From an uncultured Acetobacteraceae bacterium (GTDB lineage Bacteria > Pseudomonadota > Alphaproteobacteria > Acetobacterales > Acetobacteraceae): a stretch of 64,000 bases of DNA. The first letter of the stretch is position 1, and every line of letters begins with the position of its first letter. The notes under the pieces were generated by a model. It had not been told where the DNA came from, ran no database searches, and saw only the letters and a program-made list of their open reading frames with translations. Shown here in pieces: positions 63,214 to 64,000 of this stretch. Both the position numbers and the translations under genes were made by a program. Where the stretch lies: assembly GCA_943912335.1 (NCBI GenBank), contig CALTUD010000001.1:1-64000 (forward strand). Reading direction: 5' to 3'.

Positions 63214-64000
63214 ATGGACCAAGCCGTTGGGGAAACCAGGTTCGACCTGCTGACCGCGAACCCGGTCTATAAGCCGTTCCGTTATCCCTGGGCCTATGAG
63301 GCCTGGCACACGCAGCAGCGCGTGCATTGGCTGCCGGAGGAGGTTCCGCTGGCCGACGACGTCAAGGACTGGCACCGCAACCTGTCCGATGGCGAGCGCA
63401 ATCTCGTCACGCAGATCTTCCGCTTCTTCACGCAGTCCGACGTGGAAGTGAACAACTGCTACATGAAGCACTACAGCCAGGTCTTCAAACCGACCGAAGT
63501 GCTGATGATGCTGTCCGCCTTCTCCAATATCGAGACGGTGCACATCGCGGCATACAGCCATCTGCTCGACACCATCGGCATGCCGGAGCAGGAATACTCG
63601 GCCTTCCTCCAATACAAGGAGATGAAGGACAAGTACGATTACATGCAGGGGTTCTCGGTCGACAGCAAGCACGAGATCGCCAAGACGCTGGCTGCGTTCG
63701 GCGCCTTCACCGAAGGCCTTCAGCTCTTTGCCTCGTTCGCGATCCTGCTGAACTTCCCGCGCTTCAACAAGCTCAAGGGCATGGGTCAGATCGTGACCTG
63801 GTCGGTGCGCGACGAGACGCTGCACTGCCTGTCCGTGATCCGCCTGTTCCGCACCTTCGTGCAGGAGAATCCGGAGATCTGGACCGACCAGCTCCGTGCG
63901 GAGCTGAGCGAGATCTGCGCCACCATCGTGCATCACGAGGACGCATTCATCGACCTCGCCTTCGAACTGGGTCCGGTGGAAGGGCTCGATGCGGCACAGG
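63214..64000 (+). CDS. nrdB: Class Ia ribonucleotide reductase beta subunit (partial, 3' end beyond window)
   Basis: Carries the di-iron tyrosyl-radical cofactor that drives the alpha subunit in deoxynucleotide synthesis. The 262 visible residues include SDVEVNNCYMKHY and NIETVHIAAYSHLLDTIG, with the Glu-x-x-His ligands and the radical Tyr four residues after the His. Further on are ASFAILLNFPRFNKLKGMGQIVTWSVRDETLHC (second ligand helix; key RDETLHC). The C-terminal ligands are present and only the tail is missing. GGAG lies about 10 nt before ATG 63214. Control by the upstream NrdR box is expected. Confidence 0.95.
   Translation, partial: MDQAVGETRFDLLTANPVYKPFRYPWAYEAWHTQQRVHWLPEEVPLADDVKDWHRNLSDGERNLVTQIFRFFTQSDVEVNNCYMKHYSQVFKPTEVLMMLSAFSNIETVHIAAYSHLLDTIGMPEQEYSAFLQYKEMKDKYDYMQGFSVDSKHEIAKTLAAFGAFTEGLQLFASFAILLNFPRFNKLKGMGQIVTWSVRDETLHCLSVIRLFRTFVQENPEIWTDQLRAELSEICATIVHHEDAFIDLAFELGPVEGLDAAQ

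Overview
The window reads as chromosomal DNA of a GC-rich alphaproteobacterium, most likely an acetic acid bacterium or close relative (Acetobacteraceae). Reasons: a circularly permuted, two-piece tmRNA of the alphaproteobacterial type, an SspB of the alpha type, class I fumarase, ThyX as a thymidylate synthase, an aldehyde/alcohol dehydrogenase pair under an AcoR-like regulator, and a Hint_2-domain protein of the kind common in Acetobacteraceae. The family-level call is inference; nothing here fixes a genus. No insertion sequence, prophage or CRISPR array is visible.

Layout. 1-2.7 kb: sulfate uptake (cysT running off the left edge, sbp) and an unknown membrane protein. 2.9-8.4 kb: a chemoreceptor, two short-chain dehydrogenases and cvpA-purF. 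8.5-15 kb: a degenerate HisE-like protein, a Hint protein with two CtrA-like boxes upstream, cobalamin-dependent metH and a small CobW-like fragment. 15.1-26.5 kb: six co-directional genes (ABC exporter with an inactive C39-like domain, HlyD adaptor, Sel1-repeat protein, fused glycosyltransferase, a protein with a ChW-like region, GT4 glycosyltransferase). This is the most system-like part of the window.

26.5-41 kb: ppa, a CAU-anticodon tRNA, ettA, an acetyltransferase, mlaC/mlaA lipid-transport genes, metF, a GH63-type glucosidase coupled to an AmpD-like amidase, then the AcoR-like regulator, a 9-bp inverted repeat, an aldehyde dehydrogenase and adhP. After these come a beta-helix secreted protein and a DjlA-like co-chaperone. 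42-46 kb: a queuosine block (queA, tgt, queG and a ribbon-helix-helix gene, with ATGA overlaps) interrupted by a long imperfect palindrome. 46-51 kb: two MATE transporters and a DUF898/M48 membrane pair.

51-64 kb: a SpoU-type methyltransferase of lower GC, a clearly decayed SRPBCC pseudogene, a VOC protein, fumarase, sspB beside ssrA (adaptor beside the tag it reads), thyX, a 57-residue membrane protein, an SDR/AraC pair, a secreted pepsin-like protein, a MYG1 homologue, a coiled-coil AT-hook protein, an FAH hydrolase, an SDR, and nrdB preceded by an NrdR box and running off the right edge. Three genes or gene-like objects are easy to miss: two tiny CDSs (42003-42182 and 56638-56811) and the pseudogene.
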